This document shows, in pieces, positions 22,668 to 31,298 of a stretch of DNA of 64,000 nt. Made by a program: the position numbers and the translations under genes. The notes beneath the pieces were generated by a model. That model was not told the DNA's origin. It did not search any database and worked only from the letters and a program-made list of their open reading frames with translations. This DNA is from Zeimonas sp050187175. Lineage in GTDB: Bacteria; Pseudomonadota; Gammaproteobacteria; Burkholderiales; Burkholderiaceae_E. The first letter of the stretch is position 1. Each line of letters opens with the position of its first letter. Where the stretch lies: NCBI GenBank assembly GCA_050187175.1, contig JBFWXS010000013.1, positions 33,517-97,516 of the forward strand. Direction: 5' to 3'.

Positions 22668-24506
22668 TTGACCGCATCCGCCACCGCCCCGCGCCTGGGC
22701 GGCCATCTGCTCGCCGACGCGCTGGCCGACCAGGGCGTCCAGACCGTCTTCGGCGTCCCCGGCGAGAGCTATCTGGCGGTGCTCGACGGACTGTACCGCC
22801 ATCGCGAACGCATCCGCTTCGTGATCTGCCGGCAGGAAGGCGGCGCCGCGTTCATGGCCGATGCCTACGCCAAGCTGACGGGACGGCCCGGCGTGGTCAT
22901 GGTCACGCGCGGCCCGGGTGCCACCAATGCGTCGATCGGCGTGCACGCGGCGTTCCAGGATTCGGTGCCCATGGTGGTCCTGGTCGGTCAGGTGGGCACC
23001 GATTTCATGGATCGCGAAGCATTCCAGGAGATCGACTACCGGCGCATGTTCGGCCACGTCGCCAAATGGGTGGCGCAGATCGACCGCGCCGACCGGATTC
23101 CCGAGTACGTCGCCCGTGCGTTCCAGACCGCCACCAGCGGCCGCATGGGACCGGTGGTGCTGGCGCTGCCCGAAGACGTGCTCGCCGCCGAAGCCGAGGC
23201 GCCCGCGGCGAGGCGCCACCAGCCGGTTCACGCAGCGCCGTCCCAGGCGCAGCTGGCGCGCGTCGGCGAGCTGCTGTCGGCGGCCCAGCGGCCGCTGGTG
23301 CTGCTCGGCGGCACCGGCTGGACGGCGGCGGCCTGCGATGACATGCGCCGCTTCGCCGAGGCCAACCAGCTGCCGGTGGCCTGCGCGTTCCGCTTCCAGG
23401 ACCTGTTCGACAACCGCCATCCGAACTACGTCGGCGACGTCGGCATCGGTATCAATCCGAAGCTGGCGCAGCGCGTGCGCGAGGCTGACCTGATCGTGGC
23501 GGTCGGCCCGCGGCTCGGCGAGATGACGACCTCAGGCTATTCGCTGATCGAAGCGCCGGTGCCGCGCCAGCGGCTGGTGCACGTACACGCCGGGCAGGAC
23601 GAACTGGGCAGCGTCTACCAGGCCGAGCTGATGATCGCGTCCGGCATGCCCGAGTTCGCGGCGGCCGTGCGCGATCTGCGCGCGGGCCCGGTGGGGCCCG
23701 TGGGGCCGGCGGCGTCCGCGGCCGGGGCCGGATCTGCCACCAGGGCCGGATCTGCCGTCGCGCCCGGCTCTGCTTCCGGCGCCGGATCGGCTGCAGGCGC
23801 TCGGCCGGCAAGCGGCCCCGGCTCCGACAGCGCGCGAGCCGCGGCGCTGGCCCAGGCGCGCGCCGACTACGAGGCCTGGCAGGCCGAGCCGCCGATCTAT
23901 CGCGCCGGCCCGCCGGCCGAGCTGAACCTGTGGCAGATCATGCAGACGCTGAAGCGTACGCTGCCGGCCGACACGCTGCTGACCAATGGCGCCGGCAACT
24001 TCGCCACCTGGGGCCACCGCTTCTGGACCTACACCGGCCTGCGCACGCAGCTGGCCTCGACGTCCGGCGCCATGGGCTACGGCGTGCCGGCCGCGGTGGC
24101 CGCGTCGATCGCGCAGCCCGAGCGCACCGTGCTGTGCATCGCCGGCGACGGCGACTTCCTGATGAACGGCCAGGAGCTGGCCACTGCCGTCCAGCACGGC
24201 GGTGCGCCGCTGTTCGTAGTGTTCAACAACGGCATGTACGGCACGATCCGCATGCATCAGGAACGCGAGTACCCGGCGCGCGTGCTGGGCACCGAGCTGG
24301 TCAATCCCGATTTCGCGCGCTACGCCGAAGCCTTCGGCGCGCTGGGCCTGCACGTGCGCCGTACGGAAGAGTTCGAGCCCGCGCTCGCGCAGGCGCTGGC
24401 GCATATGCGCACGCAGCGCCGGCCGGCGCTGATCGAACTGGCAGTGGATCCGCAGGCGATCACGCCCGGCGCCACGCTGGACCAGATTCGCGCGACGAAG
24501 CACTGA
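22668..24506 (+). CDS. Thiamine-diphosphate-dependent enzyme (acetolactate synthase large-subunit-like)
   Basis: A 612-residue ThDP enzyme of the acetolactate synthase/decarboxylase superfamily. The pyrimidine-domain catalytic Glu is in CRQEGGAAFMADAYAK (E near 57). The central domain follows at about 195-340. The pyrophosphate domain has the GDG...NN motif (GDGDFLMNGQE near 492, FNNGMYG near 520). Between the central and C-terminal domains lies an Ala/Gly/Ser-rich insert (about 342-388). No small subunit lies nearby, so a catabolic or sulfoacetaldehyde/oxalyl-type role is as likely as branched-chain synthesis. The start is TTG with GGAG upstream. Confidence 0.85.
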   Translation: MTASATAPRLGGHLLADALADQGVQTVFGVPGESYLAVLDGLYRHRERIRFVICRQEGGAAFMADAYAKLTGRPGVVMVTRGPGATNASIGVHAAFQDSVPMVVLVGQVGTDFMDREAFQEIDYRRMFGHVAKWVAQIDRADRIPEYVARAFQTATSGRMGPVVLALPEDVLAAEAEAPAARRHQPVHAAPSQAQLARVGELLSAAQRPLVLLGGTGWTAAACDDMRRFAEANQLPVACAFRFQDLFDNRHPNYVGDVGIGINPKLAQRVREADLIVAVGPRLGEMTTSGYSLIEAPVPRQRLVHVHAGQDELGSVYQAELMIASGMPEFAAAVRDLRAGPVGPVGPAASAAGAGSATRAGSAVAPGSASGAGSAAGARPASGPGSDSARAAALAQARADYEAWQAEPPIYRAGPPAELNLWQIMQTLKRTLPADTLLTNGAGNFATWGHRFWTYTGLRTQLASTSGAMGYGVPAAVAASIAQPERTVLCIAGDGDFLMNGQELATAVQHGGAPLFVVFNNGMYGTIRMHQEREYPARVLGTELVNPDFARYAEAFGALGLHVRRTEEFEPALAQALAHMRTQRRPALIELAVDPQAITPGATLDQIRATKH

Positions 24507-24551
24507 GGAGCACGGCGGTCGGCACGGCAGCCGCGCGCCGCCGCGGTGGCA

Positions 24552-24577
24552 CCGGCGCCAGCTCAAGGCGGCGCCGG
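24552..24577. terminator. Hairpin between convergent genes (possible terminator)
   Basis: CCGGCGCC (24552-24559) pairs with GGCGCCGG (24570-24577) across a 10-base loop, between the ThDP gene and the convergent nrdR stop. There is no U-run on either strand, so Rho-independent function is doubtful. Confidence 0.3.
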
Positions 24578-24578
24578 C

Positions 24579-25043
24579 TCAGGCCTTGCGCCGACGCGCC
24601 TGCACCTCGAGAATCACGTCGGCGAACTCGTCGACGTCCTCGAAATTGCGATAGACCGACGCGAAGCGCACATAGGCGATCTTGTCGAGCTTCTTCAGCT
24701 CGCGGATCACCAGCTCGCCGATGCGCTCGCTGCCCACTTCGCGCAGCCCCAGGCTCATCAGCTTTTCCTCGATACGGTGGATAGCGGCGTCCACCGCTTC
24801 GGCGCTGACCGGCCGCTTGCGCAGCGCCAGCACCATCGACGCACGCAGCTTGCGGCGGTCGAACTCGACGCGCACGCCGTTCTTCTTGACCACCGCCGGC
24901 AGCGCCAGCTCGATGCGCTCGTAGGTGGTGAAGCGCTTGTCGCAGTGCAGGCAGCGGCGGCGACGGCGGATGCTGTCGCCCTCGTCGGACTCGCGCGTCT
25001 CGACGACCTGCGTATCGGCGTGGTCGCAGAACGGGCAGCGCAT
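24579..25043 (-). CDS. nrdR: Transcriptional repressor NrdR
   Basis: A 154-residue NrdR, the ATP/dATP-sensing repressor of ribonucleotide reductase genes. It has the N-terminal zinc ribbon with Cys at 3, 6, 31 and 34 (MRCPFCDHADTQVVETR and CLHCDKRFTTYERIE). The ATP-cone domain follows at about 47-135 (VVKKNGVRVEFDRRKLRASM). The length is normal. It lies downstream of glyA on the same strand, a common Burkholderiales pairing that links one-carbon metabolism to nucleotide supply. Confidence 0.96.
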   Translation of the reverse strand: MRCPFCDHADTQVVETRESDEGDSIRRRRRCLHCDKRFTTYERIELALPAVVKKNGVRVEFDRRKLRASMVLALRKRPVSAEAVDAAIHRIEEKLMSLGLREVGSERIGELVIRELKKLDKIAYVRFASVYRNFEDVDEFADVILEVQARRRKA

Positions 25044-25114
25044 CGCTCAGGGCGCCCTATGCCGTTGCCGTGCGCAGCGCGGAGTCCGGCGCCTGCCGTC
25101 GACCGTGCCGCGGC

Positions 25115-26359
25115 TCAGCCGTAGACCGGGAACTTGGCCGTCAACTGCTCGACGCGCTCGCGCACGCCGGCAATCCGCGCCTCGTCGGCCGGATGATCGA
25201 GCACGTCGGCGATCAGGTTGCCGACCAGCCGCGCCTCGTTCTCGCGGAAGCCGCGCGTCGTCATCGCCGGCGTGCCGAGCCGAACGCCGCTGGTGACCAT
25301 AGGCTTCTCGGGATCGTTCGGGATGGCGTTCTTGTTGCAAGTGATGTGCGCCTGCTGCAGCACGCGCTCGGCTTCCTTGCCGGTGATGTTCTTGGCGCGC
25401 AGGTCGACCAGCATCAGGTGTGATTCGGTGCGGCCCGACACGATGCGCAGCCCGCGCTCGATCAGCGTCTGCGCCAGTACCTGCGCGTTGGCCACCACCT
25501 GCTGCTGATAGGCCTTGAACTCGGGCGCCAGCGCCTCGCGGAACGCCACCGCCTTGGCCGCGATCACGTGCATCAGCGGGCCGCCCTGCAGACCCGGGAA
25601 CACCGCCGAATTGATCGCCTTCTCGTGCCGCTCGGGCATCAGGATGAAGCCGCCGCGCGGACCGCGCAGGCTCTTGTGCGTGGTCGACGTGACGATGTCG
25701 GCATACGGCACCGGATTCGGGTAGACGCCGGCGGCGATCAGCCCCGAGTAGTGCGCCATGTCGACCATGAACAGCGCGCCGACATCCTTGGCCACCTGCG
25801 CGAAGCGGGCGAAATCGATGCGCAGGCTGTACGCCGACGCGCCGGCGATGATCAGCTTCGGCTTGCTCTCGTGCGCCTTGCGCTCCATCGCTTCATAGTC
25901 GATCTCCTCGGCCTCGTTCAGCCCGTAGGAGACAATGTTGAACCACTTGCCCGACATGTTCAGCGCCATGCCGTGCGTCAGGTGGCCGCCTTCGGCCAGG
26001 CTCATGCCCATCACGGTGTCGCCGGGCTTGAGGAAGGCCAGGAACACGGCCTCGTTCGCCTGCGCGCCCGAATGCGGCTGCACGTTGGCGCGCTCCGCGC
26101 CGTAGATCTGGCGCACGCGGTCGATCGCCAGCTGCTCGGCGACGTCGACGTGCTCGCAGCCGCCGTAGTAGCGCTTGCCGGGGTAGCCCTCGGCGTACTT
26201 GTTCGTCATCTGCCCGCCCTGCGCGGCCATGACGGCCGGGCTGGCGTAGTTCTCGGACGCGATCAGCTCGATATGGGCTTCCTGCCGCTGGTTCTCGAGC
26301 CGGATGGCGTTCCACAGCTCAGGGTCGGCCTGAGCGATTCCGATATTGCGGTCGAACAT
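25115..26359 (-). CDS. glyA: Serine hydroxymethyltransferase
   Basis: A 414-residue PLP enzyme that interconverts serine and glycine while charging tetrahydrofolate. The PLP lysine is K229 in TSTTHKSLRGPRGG. Other marks are ELIASENYASPAVMAAQG, GYPGKRYYGGCEHVD and LVDMAHYSG-like FMVDMAHYSGLIAAG. The start is ATG at 26359 (MFDRNIGIAQADPELW), the usual family start. GAGG lies 10 bp upstream. A leader of about 240 nt with strong hairpins precedes it. nrdR follows 71 bp after the stop. Confidence 0.97.
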   Translation of the reverse strand: MFDRNIGIAQADPELWNAIRLENQRQEAHIELIASENYASPAVMAAQGGQMTNKYAEGYPGKRYYGGCEHVDVAEQLAIDRVRQIYGAERANVQPHSGAQANEAVFLAFLKPGDTVMGMSLAEGGHLTHGMALNMSGKWFNIVSYGLNEAEEIDYEAMERKAHESKPKLIIAGASAYSLRIDFARFAQVAKDVGALFMVDMAHYSGLIAAGVYPNPVPYADIVTSTTHKSLRGPRGGFILMPERHEKAINSAVFPGLQGGPLMHVIAAKAVAFREALAPEFKAYQQQVVANAQVLAQTLIERGLRIVSGRTESHLMLVDLRAKNITGKEAERVLQQAHITCNKNAIPNDPEKPMVTSGVRLGTPAMTTRGFRENEARLVGNLIADVLDHPADEARIAGVRERVEQLTAKFPVYG

Positions 26360-26602
26360 GGTGATGAGGCCTCGTCTTGCCGGCACGGCGTGCCGGCGAT
26401 CGTTGCGCGTCGGAAGGCCTTGCGCGGCGCGCATGAAGCGGCCGCGGCGCAGGTCTTCCCCCAGCGCCCAGGCGATCGGCTGCAGACGGGGCGCCTGCCG
26501 GCGGCCGGCCGTCTCGCCGCGCTTCACGGTGTCATTTCACCCGGGGCTGGTGTCCGTCCCGCTCGCACCGGAGCCCCTCTCGCCAGTCACGCGGCAGCCG
26601 CC
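26360..26602 (-). other. Long structured 5' leader of glyA
   Basis: No gene is seen here. If transcription starts just after the TAGAAT at 26603-26608, the glyA message has about 235 untranslated bases. On the minus strand GGGGCT pairs with AGCCCC around an inner GGTG/CACC stem (about 26542-26577). A perfect 8-bp hairpin GCCGGCAC/GTGCCGGC (26379-26397) sits about 20 bases before the start codon. I could not match a known riboswitch. Confidence 0.45.
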
Positions 26603-26608
26603 ATTCTA
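26603..26608 (-). promoter_or_regulatory. Candidate -10 element of glyA
   Basis: TAGAAT on the minus strand, in the context CAGTAGAAT. Its -35 region falls inside the adjacent 17-bp repeat array, and no TTG-type -35 is visible there. Confidence 0.4.
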
Positions 26609-26610
26609 CT

Positions 26611-26661
26611 GGAGGTCGGCAGCGCCGGGAGGTCGACAGCGCCGGGAGGTCGCCAGCGCCG
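26611..26661. repeat. Three 17-bp tandem repeats upstream of glyA
   Basis: Three copies of GGAGGTCGnCAGCGCCG differ only at one base (G, A, C in turn). They lie directly upstream of the candidate glyA -10 and 12 bp from the end of the next gene. Confidence 0.92.
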
Positions 26662-26673
26662 GCGCCAACCCAG

Positions 26674-27339
26674 CTAGCGCGCCAGCCGCGCCTCGACGTC
26701 GTCAACCGCCTCGTTCAGATGCCCGACCTCACCCCAGCCGAGCAGGCGGAACGCGCCGCCGTCCCAGCCGATGCGGTTGACGCTGGCATTGAACAGATCG
26801 AAATCGCGCTGCGCCGACAGCCCCAGGCCGGTCGCGACGCGATACGCGCAGTCGAGCACGCCGCCGTGCGTCACCGCCACGATCGTCTCGCCCGCATGGC
26901 GCGCCGCCAGCGCGCGCAGCGTCGCCTCGACCCGCTGGTAGAACTGCCGCAGCGTCTCGCCGCCGGCGCCGGGCAGCTGGAAGTCCGGCTCGCGCTCGCG
27001 CCAGCGGCGGAACGCGTCCGCGTGGTCGCGCAGCAGCTCGTCGCGCGTCAGCCCCTCGAAGCCGCCGTAGTGCCGCTCGCGCAGCCCCGGCTCGAACTGC
27101 AGCGCCAGCGAGCGCGATGCGGCGATCGGCTCGGCGGTCTGGCGCGCACGCGCCAGGTCGCTGCTGTAGACCGCGGCCAGCGGCAGGCTGGCCAGCCGGC
27201 GGCCCGTCCGCTGCGCCTGCTGCACGCCTTCGTCGGACAGCGGTATGTCGATCTGCCCCTGGAAGCGCCGCTCGCGGTTCCACGGCGTGATGCCGTGGCG
27301 GACGAGGATCAGTTCGGTCATCGGAATGGCATTCGACAT
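26674..27339 (-). CDS. Histidine phosphatase family protein (GpmB-like)
   Basis: A 221-residue branch-1 histidine phosphatase. The phospho-accepting His is in ELILVRHGITPWNRERRFQG (RHG), and the second His is in IVAVTHGGVLDCA. Conserved Arg and Glu are in VYSSDLARARQTAEP and LRERHYGGFEG. The family includes phosphoglycerate mutases and alpha-ribazole or nucleotide phosphatases, so the substrate is uncertain. Starts at 27339 and 27321 are both possible and neither has a good ribosome binding site. It ends the tyrS-dtd-ybhB run on the minus strand. Confidence 0.88.
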   Translation of the reverse strand: MSNAIPMTELILVRHGITPWNRERRFQGQIDIPLSDEGVQQAQRTGRRLASLPLAAVYSSDLARARQTAEPIAASRSLALQFEPGLRERHYGGFEGLTRDELLRDHADAFRRWREREPDFQLPGAGGETLRQFYQRVEATLRALAARHAGETIVAVTHGGVLDCAYRVATGLGLSAQRDFDLFNASVNRIGWDGGAFRLLGWGEVGHLNEAVDDVEARLAR

Positions 27340-27368
27340 GATTGGATCGGCCCGGGGCGGCGGCTGGT

Positions 27369-27995
27369 TCAGATCAGCCGCGGGTTCAGCGTGTAGGTGC
27401 CGGTGATGGCGGCGCTGGCCAGCGTGTGCTGCGCGATCGCCTGCCGCGCCGCATTGCCGTCCAGCCGGCCGCTGACGGGCAGCTTGTCGACGTCCAGTGC
27501 GTACACCGTGAACACGTAGTGATGGGTGATCGAATCGTTCCACGGCGGGCACGGACCGTCGTAGCCGTAGTAGTCGCCGGCCATGTCGTGATCGGAGGCG
27601 AACCAGGCGGTGTAGTCGTTCAGCCCCTGGCGTGCGCCCTGCCGTGTGCCGGGCCCGGACTTGCCCTTGGGCGTGACGGCGCTCGAATACTCGCCTGCGG
27701 CGATGGCGCGCGTATCGGCCGGCAGATCGACCAGCACCCAGTGGAAGAAATCGACGCGCTTCAGCGTCGGCGGCACTTCGCGCCCTTCCTGGTTGACGTC
27801 GTCCGGGCTGCTCGGCACGTCGCGGTCGTGGCAGATGACGGCGAACGAACGCGTGCCGTCCGGCGGCTGGTCCCAGGCCAGATGAGGATTGCGGTTGTCC
27901 GACAAGGTCACGCGCGTCTTCGGATCGATCCGGCAGAACGCGAACTCGGCCGGAATCGGCTGGCCGTCGGTGATCGAATCGCTGCGAAGTTTCAT
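27369..27995 (-). CDS. YbhB/YbcL-family (PEBP, Raf-kinase-inhibitor-like) protein
   Basis: A 208-residue phosphatidylethanolamine-binding-protein fold. Family features are NPHLAWDQPPDGTRSFAVICHDRDVP at the ligand pocket (split by a loop) and YDGPCPPWNDSITHHYVFTVYALD. The function in bacteria is not settled. It has no signal peptide and is cytoplasmic. Its ATG overlaps the dtd stop (ATGA), so it should be translated with dtd. It is a little longer than the Escherichia coli homologues because of an insert at about 65-120. Confidence 0.9.
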   Translation of the reverse strand: MKLRSDSITDGQPIPAEFAFCRIDPKTRVTLSDNRNPHLAWDQPPDGTRSFAVICHDRDVPSSPDDVNQEGREVPPTLKRVDFFHWVLVDLPADTRAIAAGEYSSAVTPKGKSGPGTRQGARQGLNDYTAWFASDHDMAGDYYGYDGPCPPWNDSITHHYVFTVYALDVDKLPVSGRLDGNAARQAIAQHTLASAAITGTYTLNPRLI

Positions 27996-28453
27996 CGTGA
28001 ATCTCCTGTGGAAGGCGGAATCTGCAACCAGAACGTCACCGGCCCGTCATTGACCAGCGCCACCTGCATGTCGGCGCCGAAGCGCCCGCAGGCGACGTCG
28101 GGGTGCGCGGCGCGCGCCTGCTCGACGAAGCGATCGTACAACCGCCGCCCTTCGGCAGGGGGCGCGGCGCCGTCGAAGCCGGGGCGATTGCCGCTGCGCG
28201 TGTCGGCCGCCAGCGTGAACTGCGACACTACCAGCAGCCCGCCTCCCACCTCCTGAATACTGCGATTCATCTTGCCGGATTCATCGCCGAAGCAGCGCAG
28301 CTTCAGCAGCTTGGCCAGCAGACGGTCGCCGTCGGCATCGCTGTCGCCGCGCTCGGCGCAGACGAAGGCCAGCAGGCCGCGGCCGATGCGCCCGACGCTT
28401 TCGCCGTCGACCGTCACTTCGGCGCGGGCCACCCGCTGCAGCAGCGCAATCAC
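27992..28453 (-). CDS. dtd: D-aminoacyl-tRNA deacylase
   Basis: A 153-residue Dtd that removes D-amino acids (notably D-Tyr) and glycine from mischarged tRNAs. The diagnostic motifs are LLVVSQFTLAADTRSGNRPGF (the SQFTL block) and ALVNDGPVTFWLQ (the NXGPVT block). The start is a GTG at 28453 that overlaps the tyrS stop (GTGA). Direct coupling to tyrosyl-tRNA synthetase makes sense, because TyrRS is the main source of D-Tyr-tRNA. Confidence 0.96.
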   Translation of the reverse strand: MIALLQRVARAEVTVDGESVGRIGRGLLAFVCAERGDSDADGDRLLAKLLKLRCFGDESGKMNRSIQEVGGGLLVVSQFTLAADTRSGNRPGFDGAAPPAEGRRLYDRFVEQARAAHPDVACGRFGADMQVALVNDGPVTFWLQIPPSTGDSR

Positions 28454-29685
28454 GCCGTGAGCCGCACGCGCGCGAAGCGGCGCTTGCCGACCTGCACCAC
28501 GTAGGTGCCTTCGGCCAGCTTCAGACCCTTGTCGCTGACGCGCTCGCCGTCGATGCGCACCCCGCCCTGGTCGATGTTCCGGTTGGCCTCGCTGGTCGAC
28601 GGCACCAGCTCCGCCTGTCGCAGCAGCTGCGCGATCGGCAGCGGCGCACCGTGCAGCGTCAGTTCGGGCATGTCGTCGGGCAGCGCCCCCTGGCGGAAGC
28701 GCGCGTCGAAGCCCGCCAGCGCCTGCTCGGCGGCGGCCTTCGAGTGGAAGCGCGTGACGATCTCCTGCGCCAGCAGCACCTTCGCGTCGCGCGGATTGCG
28801 TCCGGCCTCGCAGTCGGTGCGCAGCCGGGCGATCTCGTCGAGCGAGCGGAACGACAGCAGCTCGAAGTAGCGCCACATCAGCGTATCGGAGATCGACATC
28901 AGCTTGCCGAACATCTCGCCGGGCGCCTCGGTGATGCCGACGTAGTTGTGCTTGGACTTGGACATCTTCTCGACGCCGTCCAGCCCTTCGAGCAGCGGCA
29001 TGGTCAGGATGCACTGCGGCTCCTGTCCGTACTCGCGCTGCAGCTCGCGGCCCACCAGCAGATTGAACTTCTGGTCAGTGCCGCCGAGCTCGATGTCGGA
29101 CTTCAGCGCGACCGAGTCGTAGCCCTGCATCAGCGGATACAGCAGCTCGTGGACCGAGATCGGCACGCCGGCGCGGTAGCGCTTGGTGAAGTCGTCGCGT
29201 TCCAGCATGCGCGCCACCGTGTAGCGCGCCGCCAGCTGGATCATGCCGCGCGCGCCGAGCGGGTCGCTCCACTCGGAGTTGTAGCGGATCTCAGTTCGCT
29301 CGCGGTCCAACACCAGACTGGCCTGGTCGAAGTAGGTGCGCGCGTTCTGCTCGATCTGCTCGCGCGTCAGCGGCGGCCGCGTCTGGTTGCGGCCCGACGG
29401 ATCGCCGATCATGGCCGTGAAGTCGCCGATCAGGAAGATGACCGTATGGCCTAGGTCCTGCAGCTGCCGCATCTTGTTCAGCACGACCGTATGGCCGAGA
29501 TGCAGGTCCGGCGCGGTAGGGTCCAGCCCCAGCTTGATGCGCAGCGGCACGCCGCTGGCCTCGCTGCGAGCCAGCTTGGCCAGCCATTCGGACTGCACCA
29601 GCAGTTCGTCGCAGCCGCGCAGGCTGACCGCCAGGGCATGCCGGGCGCCGTCGCTGATCGGTCGGTTTTCGCCTTCCATCGTCAT
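28450..29685 (-). CDS. tyrS: Tyrosyl-tRNA synthetase
   Basis: A 411-residue class I synthetase. The HIGH signature is HLGH at residues 62-65 and KMSKS is in VEKMSKSKHNYVG near 240. The C terminus carries an S4 RNA-binding domain (VRIDGERVSDKGLKL). The combination of HLGH and this length fits the TyrZ-like bacterial group rather than the E. coli type. The ATG at 29685 follows GAGGAAC; a second ATG six bases later is possible. Its stop overlaps the dtd start. Confidence 0.96.
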   Translation of the reverse strand: MTMEGENRPISDGARHALAVSLRGCDELLVQSEWLAKLARSEASGVPLRIKLGLDPTAPDLHLGHTVVLNKMRQLQDLGHTVIFLIGDFTAMIGDPSGRNQTRPPLTREQIEQNARTYFDQASLVLDRERTEIRYNSEWSDPLGARGMIQLAARYTVARMLERDDFTKRYRAGVPISVHELLYPLMQGYDSVALKSDIELGGTDQKFNLLVGRELQREYGQEPQCILTMPLLEGLDGVEKMSKSKHNYVGITEAPGEMFGKLMSISDTLMWRYFELLSFRSLDEIARLRTDCEAGRNPRDAKVLLAQEIVTRFHSKAAAEQALAGFDARFRQGALPDDMPELTLHGAPLPIAQLLRQAELVPSTSEANRNIDQGGVRIDGERVSDKGLKLAEGTYVVQVGKRRFARVRLTA

Positions 29686-29865
29686 TCGGTGACAGAGTTC
29701 CTCGATTAATCCGGTAGAATCGGCCCCTCCTGCCGGATCCGCAGGCGACACGTCAGTCCATGGCGTCGCGCCGTCTCGTCGGGCCGAAGGGTCAGATTCT
29801 AGCCGAGGGCCCAGCCGCCTCCGGCCACGAAGCCGAACTTCAGACCAGCCGAGACGCCGCCGCCG

Positions 29866-31170
29866 ATGACGCCGATCGACCGTTCCCGCTTTCCCAAGGT
29901 AGCCGCCGTGGTTGCCGCCATGTCCGCGCTGGTGGCCGTCACCGCCTTCGGCACGGCGCCGCTGCGCGACGTCGACCTGCCGCCGATCCAGACCGTCATC
30001 GAGGCCGTGCCGCTGGCGCCGCACGCCGGCGAACGCTTCGACAGCTTCGTCCAGACCGAGCGCATCCAGCGCGGCGAGACGCTGTCGTCGCTGCTGAACC
30101 GGCTCGGCGCCACCGACAACCAGTTCCACCGCTTCGTCGCCACCTACCCCGGCGCACGCAAGCTGCTGCAGCTGCAGACCGGCCGCACCGTCACCGCCGA
30201 GATCGACGCCGCCGGCCGCGTCCAGAACTTCCAGTACCGCTACGGCAACCTCGAAGACGGCGCCGCCACGCCGGCCCGCCGCCTGACCGTCCGCCGCGAC
30301 GGCGATTCGCTGACCATCAGCGAGGAACAGGTGCCGGTCGAGCGCTTCGTCGCGATGGGCTCGGTCGAGATCCGCAGCTCGCTGTTCGCCGCCACCGACG
30401 CCGCCGGCATTCCCGAGGCGGTGGCGACGCAGATCGCCGACATCCTCGACGGCGAAGTCGACTTCAAGCGCGACCTGCGCCGCGGCGACCGGCTGCGCGT
30501 CGCCTACGAGCTGGTGGCCGACCCCGACAGCCTCGACGCGCCGCGCGTCAGCCGCATCCTGGCGCTGGAGCTGATCAACAACCAGCGCCGCTACGAGGCG
30601 GTCTGGTTCGAGCGCAACGGCCAGGGCGAATACTTCACGTTCGCCGGCCGCAGCCTGCGCAAGGCGTTCCTGCGGCATCCGGTCGAGTTCAGCCGCATCT
30701 CGTCGGGCTTCAATCCGAACCGCACGCACCCCATCTTCGGCTTCACGCGCGAGCACAAGGGCGTGGACTTCGCCGCGCCGCGCGGCACCAAGGTCCGCAG
30801 CTCCGGCGACGGCGTCATCGAGTTCGTCGGCCAGCAGCGCGGCTACGGCAACGTCGTGATCGTCAAGCACGCGAACGGCGTCTCCACGCTGTACGCGCAT
30901 CTGGACGGCTTCGCCGACAACCTGTCGACCGGCGCCAAGATCGCGCAGAGCGAAGTCATCGGCTTCGTCGGCTCCACCGGCTGGGCCACCGGCCCGCATC
31001 TGCACTACGAATTCATCCGCAACGGCGAGCACGTCGACCCGATGACGGTCGCGATGGCCGAATCCATCCCGCTGGCAGCCGCCGACATGGCGCGCTTCAA
31101 GGCCCTGTCCGGCAGCCTGCGCACGCAGCTGGCACAGATCGACGATCTGCAGCTGGCGCGCTTCGAGTAG
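29866..31170 (+). CDS. M23-family peptidoglycan endopeptidase (MepM-like)
   Basis: A 434-residue envelope protein. One N-terminal hydrophobic segment (about 11-28) acts as a signal anchor. A LysM/OapA-like region follows at about 60-120 (RIQRGETLSSLLNRLGA). The C-terminal LytM/M23 domain has HKGVDFAAPRGTKV (H near 297 and D four later) and the active-site HLHYEF near 379, so all zinc ligands are kept. It should cleave cross-links for cell-wall growth. It is divergent from tyrS. anmK follows 128 bp downstream, linking cell-wall cleavage and recycling. Confidence 0.94.
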   Translation: MTPIDRSRFPKVAAVVAAMSALVAVTAFGTAPLRDVDLPPIQTVIEAVPLAPHAGERFDSFVQTERIQRGETLSSLLNRLGATDNQFHRFVATYPGARKLLQLQTGRTVTAEIDAAGRVQNFQYRYGNLEDGAATPARRLTVRRDGDSLTISEEQVPVERFVAMGSVEIRSSLFAATDAAGIPEAVATQIADILDGEVDFKRDLRRGDRLRVAYELVADPDSLDAPRVSRILALELINNQRRYEAVWFERNGQGEYFTFAGRSLRKAFLRHPVEFSRISSGFNPNRTHPIFGFTREHKGVDFAAPRGTKVRSSGDGVIEFVGQQRGYGNVVIVKHANGVSTLYAHLDGFADNLSTGAKIAQSEVIGFVGSTGWATGPHLHYEFIRNGEHVDPMTVAMAESIPLAAADMARFKALSGSLRTQLAQIDDLQLARFE

Positions 31171-31298
31171 CGGCAGCGGCGCTGCCGCGGTCTGCGCCGG
31201 CCCGCTCCGCCCTGCTGCGGCCCGCGACGCTGGCACGTACCGCACACCGCCTGCCGCGGCCGCGCCCAGCCCGCCTTAACCGATAGACGCTGCTGGCT

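Noticed and set aside
26380..26600. Glycine riboswitch in the glyA leader
   Set aside because: A GAGAG-containing stem is present, but the conserved internal blocks of the glycine aptamer are missing, so I kept only a structured-leader call.
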